DNA of 64,000 nucleotides from Streptomyces sp. CHD11 (GTDB lineage Bacteria > Actinomycetota > Actinomycetes > Streptomycetales > Streptomycetaceae). The stretch covers positions 93,264 to 157,263 of the forward strand of contig NZ_JABTTS010000026.1 in assembly GCF_018638295.1 (NCBI RefSeq). The letters run 5' to 3'. The notes under the pieces were generated by a model, which made no database searches, had not been told where the DNA came from, and saw only the letters and a program-made list of their open reading frames with translations. This document shows positions 45,214 to 53,891 of this stretch, in pieces. The translations under genes were made by a program, and so were the position numbers. How positions within the stretch are numbered: the stretch's first letter is position 1; every line of letters starts with the position of its first letter.

Positions 45214-45255
45214 GGTTCCGGTGCCGGGCACCTGCCGGTGCCCGGCACCGGAACC
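45214..45255. repeat. Perfect 19-bp inverted repeat in the flotillin/PucR divergent region
   Basis: Arms 45214-45232 and 45237-45255 are exact reverse complements separated by the four bases TGCC. The repeat lies in the 550-bp gap between the flotillin gene (start 44847, minus) and the PucR-type gene (start 45398, plus), about 140 bp from the latter. No T-tract follows. It could be a cruciform operator for the regulator or a terminator protecting the two divergent units. I see no gene in this gap. Confidence 0.75.
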
Positions 45256-45397
45256 TTCCGCGGTGCTCCCCGCGGACCATGATGCCCCGCGCGGTCCGGA
45301 GGACGCATTGCCGGATTCCGGCAAGGTTCACTAGGGTCTGCATGCCGGTGCGTCAACATGAACGCATCAGGAAAGCGTCAAGAGTTGAGGTGACCGC

Positions 45398-46456
45398 ATG
45401 ACACAACGGGAGATTCCCGAGCAGTATCTGGACGGCTATACCGCCATCCTGTCCGAGGTGGCGGTGACGGGCAGACGCCTCACCCGGGACGAGATCGCCT
45501 CGCGGCGCCATCTGGGGGAGCGTGCGGCGGAGGCGGGCCTGGGTCTGCGGTTCCTCGTCAGCGAGCATCTGTCCGCCGCCCGGGTGGCGTGGCCGCGCGG
45601 CGCGGACTCGGTGGAGGGCGCGCTGGCGGCCGTACAGCAGGTGGTGGACGCGTTCGCCGAAGGGTACGAGCGGGCGCAGCGGCTGGCCGTACGTCAGGAG
45701 GAGGCCGCCCGGCGGGAGTTCATCGACGACCTGCTCTACGGGCGCAGCGATCTGGGCCGGCTCGCCGAGCGCGCCGAGCGCTTCGGACTGCGGCTGTCCC
45801 ATGAACACGCGGTGGCCGTCGCCCGGGGCGCGGTCGCCTACGAGGAGGGTGACCCGGTGCCGCGGCAGGTGGAGCACGCGCTGATATCCCGCTTCGGTGA
45901 CCGCAGCGTCCTGCTCACCACCAAGGACGGGCGGCTGCTGTGCATCGCGCCCGGACACCAGGAAGAGGTGCTCACCCACTTCGCCAAGCAGGCACACGCC
46001 GCCACGGACGGCGGCCAGGTCGCCATCGGCCGCCCGCAGTCCGGGCCGGGCGGGGTCGTCCAGTCGTACGAGGAGGCCCTGAGCTCCCTGGAGATCGCCG
46101 AGCGGCTGGGGCTGGACCATCCGGTGCTGCGCGCCTCCGATCTGCTCGTCTACCCGGTGCTGGCCCGCGACCGCCAGGCCATGGCCGACCTGGTCCACAG
46201 CACCCTCGGGCCGCTGACCGCCGCCAGGGGCGGTGCGGAGCCCCTGCTCGACACCCTCACCGCCTACTTCGACTCCGGCTGTGTCGCCGCCGAGGCCGCC
46301 CGGCGGCTCTCGCTGAGCGTCCGCGCGCTGACCTACCGGCTGGAGCGCATCCACCGGCTCACCGGAGCCAACCCCTCCGATCCGGCGCACCGTTACATGC
46401 TGCAGACCGCGGTGATCGGGGCGCGCCTGCTGGACTGGCCGGCCGACACACCGTGA
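45398..46456 (+). CDS. PucR/CdaR-family transcriptional regulator
   Basis: The 352-aa protein ends with the PucR-type helix-turn-helix YFDSGCVAAEAARRLSLSVRALTYRLERIHRLTG (about residues 285-320). A GGDEF-like CdaR middle part (about 135-260) and an N-terminal helical region precede it. It is divergently placed to the flotillin/giant-ATPase operon and is its likely regulator. Members of this family usually sense small metabolites. The ATG at 45398 follows GAGGTGA. Confidence 0.88.
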   Translation: MTQREIPEQYLDGYTAILSEVAVTGRRLTRDEIASRRHLGERAAEAGLGLRFLVSEHLSAARVAWPRGADSVEGALAAVQQVVDAFAEGYERAQRLAVRQEEAARREFIDDLLYGRSDLGRLAERAERFGLRLSHEHAVAVARGAVAYEEGDPVPRQVEHALISRFGDRSVLLTTKDGRLLCIAPGHQEEVLTHFAKQAHAATDGGQVAIGRPQSGPGGVVQSYEEALSSLEIAERLGLDHPVLRASDLLVYPVLARDRQAMADLVHSTLGPLTAARGGAEPLLDTLTAYFDSGCVAAEAARRLSLSVRALTYRLERIHRLTGANPSDPAHRYMLQTAVIGARLLDWPADTP

Positions 46457-46735
46457 GCCGCCGCCGGACGCACGGTGCCCGCCCGGCGCACGGCCCCACG
46501 GCCGGGCCCGTCCCGTCCCGCGTACCGGCACGTCCGCTGCCCCGGGCCGCGACCACGCCGGACGACACCCGCCGGACACCGGCGCCGACGGCGGGACGCG
46601 TCGCGCGTCCCGCCGTGGCCGCACCGTCCGACGCCGGGCCTGCGTCCCGCGCCTGTCAGGGTCGCGCGCCACCGCTCCCCCGCGTCCGGAGCCTTCGCCG
46701 GGGCCGTCGCCGACGGCACCGGCCCGGCGGACGCG

Positions 46736-47497
46736 TCAGGTCAGGTCCGCCGCCAGGATCTCCTGGCGCACGGCGTCCGGCCCCATCGCCACCAGTCCGG
46801 GTACCACGTCGTTCCACCGGGCGGCGAACTCGTCCAGGGCCGTGGCCAGGGACCGTCGCAGGCGGCGTCTGCCGAGGCGGAGGACGACGGCCGCCACCGG
46901 GCGGAGCAGGTACCGGCCCCGGAGCCGTACGGTGACCATGACCTGCCAGTGACCGTCGGGGCCGCCGGGCTCCGGGACCGCCCGCAGGTCCGCCCGGGCG
47001 ACGCCGCACTCCAGACGCGCCCGCAGCGGGGCCGTACGCGCGGTCCGGCCGGTGCCGGCCGCCGCCCACCAGTCGTCGGACCGCAGCCGTGCTCCGCCGC
47101 TCACCCGGGACAGCGGGGACCACAGGTTCTCCACCCGGGCCCGTCCGTCGATCTCGAGGAGGCGCGGCCGGTCCGGTCGGTGCAGGGTGCCCCGGACCGT
47201 GAAGGCGCCGTCCGGCTCGGACCCGGCGAGCGCCAGCTCCAGCGCGCGCCGCCGGTTCCACTGCTCTACGGTGATCCGCCCCGCCTCCCCCTCCGCGGTG
47301 CTCTCGTACACCGCTCCGGGCCGGAGATGACGTCCCCCCGCGTGCCGTACGTCCGGTACCTCCCGTCCGTCCGGCAGCAGCACCCGCCCCGCCTCCGTGC
47401 GGGTGTCCTCCGCCAGATCCAGCAGGACGGCGAGGGAGTCCCCGAGCCAGGGAAGCGGGACGGGGGCGAGGAGCACGGTGTGACGGAGAGCGACCAT
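46736..47497 (-). CDS. Hypothetical protein
   Basis: The 253-aa protein has no signal peptide or motif that I recognise. It is rich in arginine and tryptophan and has alternating strand-like segments (FTVRGTLHRPDRPRLLEIDGRARVENLW, WQVMVTVRLRGRYLLRP). The C-terminal part (LATALDEFAARWNDVVPG) is a helix. A SRPBCC-like lipid-binding fold is possible but not shown. Coding character and the clear ATG at 47497 make it a real gene. It stands alone between the PucR-type gene and a secreted DUF6299-like gene on the same strand. Confidence 0.65.
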   Translation of the reverse strand: MVALRHTVLLAPVPLPWLGDSLAVLLDLAEDTRTEAGRVLLPDGREVPDVRHAGGRHLRPGAVYESTAEGEAGRITVEQWNRRRALELALAGSEPDGAFTVRGTLHRPDRPRLLEIDGRARVENLWSPLSRVSGGARLRSDDWWAAAGTGRTARTAPLRARLECGVARADLRAVPEPGGPDGHWQVMVTVRLRGRYLLRPVAAVVLRLGRRRLRRSLATALDEFAARWNDVVPGLVAMGPDAVRQEILAADLT

Positions 47498-47604
47498 GGG
47501 GTCAGCGTGACGACTCCGCCGTGCGCCGGTCCATGTCCGGGCCCGGCAACGGGCGGGCCGGTGTTCTTCCGGTCCCCGGCAGCATGGGTGCGGCCGGGCG
47601 CCGG

Positions 47605-48048
47605 TCAGGCCCGGACGAGGGTGACGTCCTGGTTCCCGACGGCGTGGACGACGGGCTCCAGGAGGATGCCGCCGCTGGGGCGCAGTTCGAGGATCGTGGC
47701 CTCGACGTGCGCGGGTCCTGCCGTCAGCACGTCGCCGGGTACACGGCCGGTGTTCTCCCAGCGGTGTTCCTCCCCGTCGCACACCGCGCGGGTGCCCCCG
47801 ATGCCGTAGCGGATGGCGGGAGTGGACTGGCTCACCGAGGAGCTGATGAAGATGTCACCGGTGCCGGCCAGGCAGCGGTAGGTGCCGGAGAGGGTGAGGG
47901 AGCCGTCCTCGGCGATCCGTCCCTCCGCGTCCACCGTCACGGTTTCCGCGGGATCGGTCGACGCGGTCGCAGCGGGTGCCCCCGCTGCGGTGCCGAGCAG
48001 CAGGAGCGCTGAGCCGGCCATCGCGCCGAGGTAAGGGCGTACGGGCAT
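47605..48048 (-). CDS. Secreted DUF6299-like protein
   Basis: This 147-aa protein has an N-terminal signal peptide (MPVRPYLGAMAGSALLLLGTAAGAPAATAS). The secreted part has two cysteines (TYRCLAG and RAVCDGEE) that could form a disulphide. The pattern fits small exported beta-sandwich proteins of streptomycetes of the DUF6299 type. No enzyme motif is visible. The ATG at 48046-48048 follows GGAGGTCC. Function unknown. Confidence 0.75.
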   Translation of the reverse strand: MPVRPYLGAMAGSALLLLGTAAGAPAATASTDPAETVTVDAEGRIAEDGSLTLSGTYRCLAGTGDIFISSSVSQSTPAIRYGIGGTRAVCDGEEHRWENTGRVPGDVLTAGPAHVEATILELRPSGGILLEPVVHAVGNQDVTLVRA

Positions 48049-48282
48049 GGAGGACCTCCGTGAATGAGCGGAACGAGGCCTTCCACCAGTACCCGGTGCG
48101 CCGCGGCGCGGCCACTCGGCGTCACCCTTCGGTGGCCGGGCGGTGCCGGCCGTCGGGGAACGGTCCCGGGATTGTCCGGGAGCTGTCACGCTTCGCGGCG
48201 ACCCGTTCCGCCGCGTTCCCGGGCGGAGCATGGTCTCCCTGTACGACCCCTTCGGACCGTTCCACCTATGTGGAGGTGCGCC

Positions 48283-48477
48283 ATGTGTGCCCACCAGTCT
48301 TCCTGCCCCCGGACCGAGCCCGTCGCGCCGCATGTGGTGGCCGCACACCCCGAGCAGGGCTGGAGCCTGCGGTGTGACGGTGTGATCGTCTTCGACGACA
48401 CCGGCGAACTCCTTCCCGACGGCCGCGTCGTCGCCCCGCACCGGATGCCCGCCGACCGCCTCGTGGCCGCCGCCTGA
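48283..48477 (+). CDS. Small DUF5999-like protein
   Basis: The 64-aa protein begins MCAHQSSCPRTEPVAPHVVAAHPEQGWSLRC and contains VIVFDDTGELLPDGRVVAPHR. Three cysteines near the start might bind a metal. The family is common and well conserved in Streptomyces, often as a single gene. GGAGG lies 6-8 bases before the ATG at 48283. It is convergent with the alpha/beta hydrolase that ends at 48495. Role unknown. Confidence 0.8.
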   Translation: MCAHQSSCPRTEPVAPHVVAAHPEQGWSLRCDGVIVFDDTGELLPDGRVVAPHRMPADRLVAAA

Positions 48478-48494
48478 CCCGGGCGTCACCGGGT

Positions 48495-49319
48495 TCACCC
48501 TTCCGCGACGAACCACCGCAGAAGGGAGGCGAGCCGCTCCGGCCGGTCCTCGGCGATCAGCGTCCGCGTGTTCCTGATCTCCACCAGCCGGCCGCGCGGC
48601 AGCAGTTCGGCCAGGCGGCGGCCGTGTTCGCGGGGCATCATCCGGTCCTCGGTGGCCCAGACGACCAGTGCGGGCCGGTCGAAGTACCGCAGTCCCTGGG
48701 CGGCCTCGAGCAGTTCGTCACGCCGGACATGGGTCCCGTAGTGCCGGAAGTCCCGCCGGATCGCCGGGTCGGTGCGCAGGGGACGCAGCCAGCGGTCGAC
48801 GATCTCGTCCGGCACGGGGCGCTTGGTGAGCGCCCCGAGCCCGACCGGCAGTCTGCGCAGCGGTTTCAGGCCGAGCACCCGGACCATGAGCGGGATGCCG
48901 CCGGGCACCCGGCAGGCCAGGGTGAGCATCCTGCCGGGCAGCCCCGGCGGGTAGTTGTCGAAGGCCTCGCAGGAGATCAGCACCAGCCGCGCCAGCCGCT
49001 CGGGGTGCCGGGCCGCGACCGTCTGGGCGCGTCCGCAGTCGCTCTCGACGAGGGTGACGTCCCGCAGGTCGAGGCGGTCGAGGAACTCCGCGACCAGTTC
49101 GTTGACCAGGTCGGGGGTGGGCGGCCGGGTCATCGGTGTGCGGTGCGAGCCGTACGGCAGGGTCGGCGCGATCAGCCGGTGGTCCGTGCGCAGTCCGGCG
49201 ACGACGTTCCGCCAGACCGAGGAGTCGTGCACCAGTCCGTGCAGCAGGACGACGACCGGTCCGTCGCCTCCGGTGTCCTCGTAGGCGACGGTGCCCGCGC
49301 TGAGCTCGATCTCCGGCAT
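48495..49319 (-). CDS. Alpha/beta hydrolase of the aminobenzoate island
   Basis: This 274-aa protein has VVLLHGLVHDSSVW (oxyanion region) and a nucleophile elbow LVESDCGRAQ in which the nucleophile appears to be Asp, as in haloalkane dehalogenase or epoxide-hydrolase relatives, rather than Ser. Where the catalytic His is expected the sequence reads NTRTLIAEDRPE, so I cannot place a His. It is the last of three genes with RidA and acyl-CoA dehydrogenase on the same strand. A role in opening or hydrolysing a ring intermediate is inference. The missing His makes an unusual mechanism or a weak enzyme possible. Confidence 0.78.
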   Translation of the reverse strand: MPEIELSAGTVAYEDTGGDGPVVVLLHGLVHDSSVWRNVVAGLRTDHRLIAPTLPYGSHRTPMTRPPTPDLVNELVAEFLDRLDLRDVTLVESDCGRAQTVAARHPERLARLVLISCEAFDNYPPGLPGRMLTLACRVPGGIPLMVRVLGLKPLRRLPVGLGALTKRPVPDEIVDRWLRPLRTDPAIRRDFRHYGTHVRRDELLEAAQGLRYFDRPALVVWATEDRMMPREHGRRLAELLPRGRLVEIRNTRTLIAEDRPERLASLLRWFVAEG

Positions 49320-49369
49320 GTCGCCAGACTAGGGCCTGAGGGCCGGGGGCGCCGGGGGCGCCGGGAGCC

Positions 49370-49768
49370 TCAGGGCAGCAGGGCGAAGCCGTCGAGTTCC
49401 ACCAGTGCCTCCTCGTCCCACAGCCGGACGACTTCGACGACCGCCATCGCCGGGTAGTCCCGGCCGGCCAGCTCCTGCCAGATCCGGCCGAGCCGGCGGG
49501 CGTGGGCGCGGTAGTCGGCGACGTCGGTGGCGTAGACGGTGACGCGGGCCAGGTCGGCCGGGGTACCGCCGGCGGCGCGCAGGGCGGTGAGCAGGTTGGT
49601 GAGGGCGCGGGTGAACTGTTCGGGCAGGGTGTCGCCGGCCACCTTGCCGTCGGCGTCGAGGGCGGTCTGGCCGGCCAGGAACACCAGCCGGGAGCCGGTG
49701 GCGACGACGGCGTGCGAGAAGCCGGCCGGCCGGGAGAGTGCGGGCGGGTTGACGCGCTCGGCGGTCAT
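49370..49768 (-). CDS. RidA-family enamine/imine deaminase
   Basis: This 132-aa RidA/YjgF protein has the fold's LVFLAGQTALDADGKV and the C-terminal AMAVVEVVRL. RidA proteins hydrolyse enamines and imines formed in amino-compound breakdown. In this setting, removal of the amino group from the reduced 2-aminobenzoyl-CoA ring would fit. Its ATG (49766-49768) overlaps the stop of the acyl-CoA dehydrogenase gene at 49765. It is followed by the alpha/beta hydrolase after 50 bp. The enzyme step is inferred from neighbours. Confidence 0.85.
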   Translation of the reverse strand: MTAERVNPPALSRPAGFSHAVVATGSRLVFLAGQTALDADGKVAGDTLPEQFTRALTNLLTALRAAGGTPADLARVTVYATDVADYRAHARRLGRIWQELAGRDYPAMAVVEVVRLWDEEALVELDGFALLP

Positions 49769-51279
49769 CTGACCTCCAGGTTCTTGTACAACTCCTTGGC
49801 GATGATGCCCCGTTGAACCTCGCTCGCCCCTTCGTAGATACGGGGCGCGCGGACCTCCCGGTAGAGGTGTTCGAGCAGGTGTCCGCGTTGCAGGGCGCGC
49901 GCTCCGTGCAGTTGGACGGCCCGGTCGACGACGTACTGCGCGGTCTCGGTGGCCAGCAATTTCGCCATCGCGGCGCGCCGGGGGACATCGGCGGCGCCCG
50001 CGTCGTACGCCGCGGCCGCCGCGTACACCATCAGCCGGGCCGACTCGGTGCGCAGGGCCATCTCGGCGACCTCGTGGGCGACGGACTGCAGGTCCTTCAG
50101 TTTGCCGCCGAACGCGTCCCGCCGGGCGGTGTGTCCGAGGGTGGCGTCCAGCGCGGCCTGGGCCATGCCGACCGCGAAGGCGCCGACGCTGGGCCGGAAC
50201 AGATTGAGGGTGTCCATGGCGACCCTGAAGCCGCCGTCCGGCACGCCGAGTACGTCGTCGGCGGTGACCGGGACGGCGTCGAGGACGAGGGTGCCGATGG
50301 GGTGCGGGGAGAGCATGTCGAGGCGGCTGCCGGTGAGGCCTGGGCGGTCGGCGGGGACCAGGAAGGCGGTGACGCCCCGGGCGCCCGCGTCGGGGGTGGT
50401 GCGGGCGAACACGGTGCAGAAGTCGGCGTCGGGGGCGTTGGAGATCCAGCACTTCTCCCCGGTGAGCCGCCAGCGGGAGGCGCCGTCCGGCGCGGCCGTC
50501 AGGTCTGCCGGAGCGCCGGACGCGGCGGCGCCCGCCATGGGGCCGGCGTCCGCCCCCGGACCGTCTCCAGCGGGCGGGCCGGTGCGCGCGTCCGCGCCCG
50601 CGCCTGTCGCCGGGCCGGTGCTCACCTCCGGACCCGCACCCGTCCCCGGACCCGCACCCGCACCCGTCCCCGGACCCGCACCCGCGCCCGCACCCGCGCC
50701 CGCATCCGCCCCCGGACCGACACCCGCCTCCGGGCCGGTGCGCGCCGCCGGACCCGCGCCCGTCGCCGGGCCGGTGCGCGCCCGGGGGGCGTGCGCGGCA
50801 CCGTGCCCGTCCGGTGGGGAGGCCTGCCGTACCGGTGCGCCTCCGGTCCGGCCCGGCCGGGAGCCCTCGTCGGCCCGCTCCGCGCGCAGCGAGAGCGCCG
50901 CCGCGTCCGAGCCGGCCCCCGGCTCGCTCAGCGCGAACGCCGCGACCGCGCTGCCGTCGCTCACCCGGGGGAGCCAGCGGGCACGCTGGGCGGGGGTGCC
51001 GTGGGCGTGCACCGGGTGGGCTCCCAGGCCCTGCAGGGCGAGGGCGGTCTCCGCCTCCGTGCAGGCGTGGGCGAGGGACTCGCGCATCAGGCACAGGTCG
51101 AGCGCACCGGAGGTGAACAGCCGGGGCAGCAGGCCCAGGGCGCCGAGTTCGGCGACCAGGGCACGGTTGATCCGGCCGGGTTCACCCTTCTCGGCGAGCG
51201 GCCGCAGCCGCCGCGCGGCCATGGTACGCAGCTCCGCACACCACGCGAGTTGTTCCGGTTCGAGCGAGAATGCGGTCAT
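49765..51279 (-). CDS. Acyl-CoA dehydrogenase with a large glycine/alanine/proline insertion
   Basis: The 504-aa protein is an acyl-CoA dehydrogenase with VAAFALSEPGAGSDAAALSLRAE and LTGEKCWISNAP in the middle domain. LYREVRAPRIYEGASEVQRGIIAKEL at the end holds the EG of the catalytic-base region. Between the two middle-domain motifs an unusual run of about 130 residues rich in G, A, P and T replaces a short loop; without it the length is about 375, normal for the family. It heads the minus-strand operon and is divergent from the CoA ligase with a putative PaaX site between. It probably acts in ring or side-chain oxidation. Confidence 0.85.
   Translation of the reverse strand: MTAFSLEPEQLAWCAELRTMAARRLRPLAEKGEPGRINRALVAELGALGLLPRLFTSGALDLCLMRESLAHACTEAETALALQGLGAHPVHAHGTPAQRARWLPRVSDGSAVAAFALSEPGAGSDAAALSLRAERADEGSRPGRTGGAPVRQASPPDGHGAAHAPRARTGPATGAGPAARTGPEAGVGPGADAGAGAGAGAGPGTGAGAGPGTGAGPEVSTGPATGAGADARTGPPAGDGPGADAGPMAGAAASGAPADLTAAPDGASRWRLTGEKCWISNAPDADFCTVFARTTPDAGARGVTAFLVPADRPGLTGSRLDMLSPHPIGTLVLDAVPVTADDVLGVPDGGFRVAMDTLNLFRPSVGAFAVGMAQAALDATLGHTARRDAFGGKLKDLQSVAHEVAEMALRTESARLMVYAAAAAYDAGAADVPRRAAMAKLLATETAQYVVDRAVQLHGARALQRGHLLEHLYREVRAPRIYEGASEVQRGIIAKELYKNLEVR
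50560..50815 (-). repeat. Low-complexity tandem repeat inside the acyl-CoA dehydrogenase
   Basis: On the coding strand the segment repeats short units encoding G-P-G-A/T-G-A-G and G-P-A-T-G, with unit lengths of 12-18 bases. The reading frame is kept. It is the inserted loop described in the dehydrogenase entry. Slippage during replication or recombination is the likely origin. Confidence 0.85.
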
Positions 51280-51330
51280 CTGCGGTCCCTTCCTCGCCGC
51301 CGGTCCGCTCCCGAGGCTATCGCGGACCGT

Positions 51331-51355
51331 TGACTGCCGTCACCAACGCGATACG
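51331..51355. promoter_or_regulatory. Candidate PaaX operator before the CoA ligase
   Basis: The site TGACTGCCGTCAC (51331-51343) is an inverted repeat TGAC-N4-GTCA. It is followed after 2 bases by ACGCGATACG. The same two blocks occur at 57280-57306 with a 4-base gap. It lies between the divergent ligase (51396) and acyl-CoA dehydrogenase (51279) of the island. Confidence 0.6.
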
Positions 51356-51395
51356 CTCCTGAGGCGAGCCCACCACGCCGAGGGGGCGAACCGTC

Positions 51396-53006
51396 ATGAA
51401 TCCACGGGCCACCGCGCACGTCGACACCTTCGCCCGCGACCATCTCCCGCCACCCGGCCAGTGGCCCGAGCTCCGCTTCGACCTGCCGGAACTGGACTAC
51501 CCCGAGCGGCTGAACTGCGCCGCCGAGCTGCTGCACGGCCCGCCCGACGACCGCCCGGTGTTCCGCACCCCGGCCGGTGCGCCCTGGACGTACGGCGAGC
51601 TGCGGGCCCGGGTGGACCGGCTCGCCCATCTGCTCACCGGGGACCTCGGGGTCGTGCCCGGCAACCGGGTGCTGCTGCGCGGCCCCACCACGCCCTGGCT
51701 CGCCGCGTGCTGGCTGGCGGTGCTGAAGGCGGGCGGGGTCGCCGTCACCGTGCTCGCCCAGCAGCGGCCGCACGAGCTGGGCACCATCTGCTCGATCGCG
51801 GAGATCCGCCACGCCCTGTGCGACGTCCGGGCGGTCGACGACCTCGCCAAGGCCGAGGTCAGGGGCCTGAGGATAGCCACGTACGGCGGCGACTCCCCCG
51901 ACGACCTGACGCACCGTCCCGCGCCCGGTACCCCGTACGAGGCCGTGCCGACCGCCGCCGACGATGTCGCCCTGATCGCCTTCACCTCCGGCACCACCGG
52001 CCGGCCCAAGGGCTGTATGCACTTCCACCGGGACGTGCTGGCGATCGCGGACACCTTCTCCCGGCACGTTCTCAGGCCGGTCGAGGACGATGTGTTCGCC
52101 GGCAGTCCCCCACTCGGCTTCACCTTCGGACTCGGCGGGCTCGTGGTGTTCCCGATGCGTGTCGGCGCCAGTGCCCTGCTGCTCGAACAGGCCCGTCCGG
52201 AACAGTTGCTGGCGGCGGTCGCCGAGCACCGGGTGTCGGTGCTGTTCACCGCGCCCACCGCCTACCGCGCGATGCTGGGCGAGGCCGGCGCCCACGACCT
52301 CTCCTCGCTGCGCCGCTGCGTGTCGGCCGGCGAGAACCTGCCCGCCGCCACCTGGAGCGCGTGGCACGAGCGCACCGGGCTGCGCATCATCAACGGCATC
52401 GGCGCCACCGAACTGCTGCACATCTTCGTCTCCGCCGCCGACGAGCGGATCAGACCCGGAACGACCGGGGTCCCGGTTCCCGGGTGGCAGGCGCGCGTGC
52501 AGGACGCGGACGGCGTTCCCGTGCCGGACGGGGAGCCGGGGCTGCTCGCGGTGCGGGGACCGGTCGGCTGCCGCTATCTCGCCGACCCGCGCCAGCGGGA
52601 GTACGTGCGGGGCGGCTGGAACATCACCGGCGACACCTACGTCCGTGACCCCGACGGCTACTTCCGCTATGTGGCCCGCGCCGACGACATGATCATCTCG
52701 GCCGGGTACAACATCGCGGGCCCGGAGGTGGAGGACGCGCTGCTGCGCCACCCGGACGTGGTGGAGGCGGCGGTGGTCGGGCGGCCCGACGAGGCCCGCG
52801 GCCAGGTCGTGGTGGCGTACGCGGTCCTCGGGAAGGGCGCCGCACGCGATGCCGAGGCCCTGCGCGCCTTCGTGAAAACGGAGCTCGCACCGTACAAGTG
52901 CCCGCGCGAGATCGTCTTCCTGGACGCACTGCCCCGCACGGCCACCGGCAAGCTCCAGCGGTTCCGGCTGCGGGCTCCCACCGGCACGGGAGACGACCAG
53001 GGCTGA
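51396..53006 (+). CDS. 2-Aminobenzoate/benzoate-type CoA ligase
   Basis: The 536-aa acyl-CoA synthetase has the P-loop AFTSGTTGRPKGCMHFHRD, the motif INGIGATELLHIF and a C-terminal lysine in TATGKLQRF. The GATE(L/M)LH(I/M)F motif is shared by benzoate and 2-aminobenzoate CoA ligases. It would activate anthranilate to 2-aminobenzoyl-CoA, the first step of the pathway that uses the fused monooxygenase/reductase encoded at 53892. The ATG at 51396 follows GAGGGGG. PaaX follows 35 bp downstream on the same strand. Benzoate or salicylate are alternative substrates. Confidence 0.88.
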   Translation: MNPRATAHVDTFARDHLPPPGQWPELRFDLPELDYPERLNCAAELLHGPPDDRPVFRTPAGAPWTYGELRARVDRLAHLLTGDLGVVPGNRVLLRGPTTPWLAACWLAVLKAGGVAVTVLAQQRPHELGTICSIAEIRHALCDVRAVDDLAKAEVRGLRIATYGGDSPDDLTHRPAPGTPYEAVPTAADDVALIAFTSGTTGRPKGCMHFHRDVLAIADTFSRHVLRPVEDDVFAGSPPLGFTFGLGGLVVFPMRVGASALLLEQARPEQLLAAVAEHRVSVLFTAPTAYRAMLGEAGAHDLSSLRRCVSAGENLPAATWSAWHERTGLRIINGIGATELLHIFVSAADERIRPGTTGVPVPGWQARVQDADGVPVPDGEPGLLAVRGPVGCRYLADPRQREYVRGGWNITGDTYVRDPDGYFRYVARADDMIISAGYNIAGPEVEDALLRHPDVVEAAVVGRPDEARGQVVVAYAVLGKGAARDAEALRAFVKTELAPYKCPREIVFLDALPRTATGKLQRFRLRAPTGTGDDQG

Positions 53007-53041
53007 CGCCGGGGACCGTGGCCCCGTCCCCACGACCTAAG

Positions 53042-53866
53042 ATGATCAACGTGTCCGACCAGCATGCTCCACGGTCTCTCATCGTCACGCTCTACGGCGC
53101 GTACGGCCGCTTCGCGCCGGGCCCGGTGCCCGTCGCCGAGCTGATCCGTCTGCTCGCCGCGGTCGGCGTGGACGCCCCGTCCGTGCGCTCCTCGGTGTCC
53201 CGGCTCAAACGGCGCGGGCTGCTCGTCCCCGCGCGTACCGCCCGGGGCGCGGCGGGATACGAACTGTCCGCCGACGCCCGCCAGTTGCTGGAGGACGGCG
53301 ACCGCCGCATCTACGCCACCGCCCCGCCCGGGGACGAGGGCTGGGTGCTGGCCGTGTTCTCCGTGCCCGAGTCCGAGCGGCAGAAACGGCACGTACTGCG
53401 GTCCCGGCTGTCCGGTCTCGGCTTCGGCACGGCGGCGCCGGGGGTCTGGATCGCCCCCGCCCGGCTGTACGAGGAGACCCGGCACACCCTGGAACGGCTG
53501 CGCCTCGACGGGTACGTCGACCTCTTCCGCGGTGAGCACCTGGGCTTCGCACCCACCACCCGGGCGGTGGCCCGCTGGTGGGACCTGGCCGGGATCGCGG
53601 AGCAGCACGAGGCGTTCCTGACGCGGCACGCCCCTGTACTGCGTACCTGGGAGCGGCGCACGGACACCCCGTCCGAGGAGGCCTACCGCGACTATCTGCT
53701 CGCCCTGGACTCCTGGCGCCACCTCCCCTACGCCGACCCGGGCCTGCCGGCCGCGCTGCTTCCCGACGACTGGCCCGGCACGCGCTCGGCGGCCGTCTTC
53801 CGGGCGCTGCACGAGCGGCTGCGCGACGCGGGGGCCGGCTACGCGGCCCTGGAACCGGCCGGCTGA
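53042..53866 (+). CDS. PaaX-family transcriptional repressor
   Basis: This 274-aa protein has the PaaX N-terminal winged helix (APRSLIVTLYGAYGRF and VRSSVSRLKRRGLLVP), then the central PaaX region (GWVLAVFSVPESERQKRHVLRSRLSGLGFG) and the PaaX C-terminal domain. PaaX proteins sense aryl-CoA thioesters such as phenylacetyl-CoA. By position this one would sense the aminobenzoyl-CoA made by the ligase and control the island through TGAC-N4-GTCA sites. An in-frame GTG nine bases later is another possible start. Confidence 0.92.
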   Translation: MINVSDQHAPRSLIVTLYGAYGRFAPGPVPVAELIRLLAAVGVDAPSVRSSVSRLKRRGLLVPARTARGAAGYELSADARQLLEDGDRRIYATAPPGDEGWVLAVFSVPESERQKRHVLRSRLSGLGFGTAAPGVWIAPARLYEETRHTLERLRLDGYVDLFRGEHLGFAPTTRAVARWWDLAGIAEQHEAFLTRHAPVLRTWERRTDTPSEEAYRDYLLALDSWRHLPYADPGLPAALLPDDWPGTRSAAVFRALHERLRDAGAGYAALEPAG

Positions 53867-53891
53867 CCCGGGCACGCCGCCTTGCAGTCAC

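Noticed and set aside
50560..50815. Possible CRISPR-like array
   Set aside because: The repeats are direct, short and degenerate, without unique spacers, and they are translated in frame inside a dehydrogenase.
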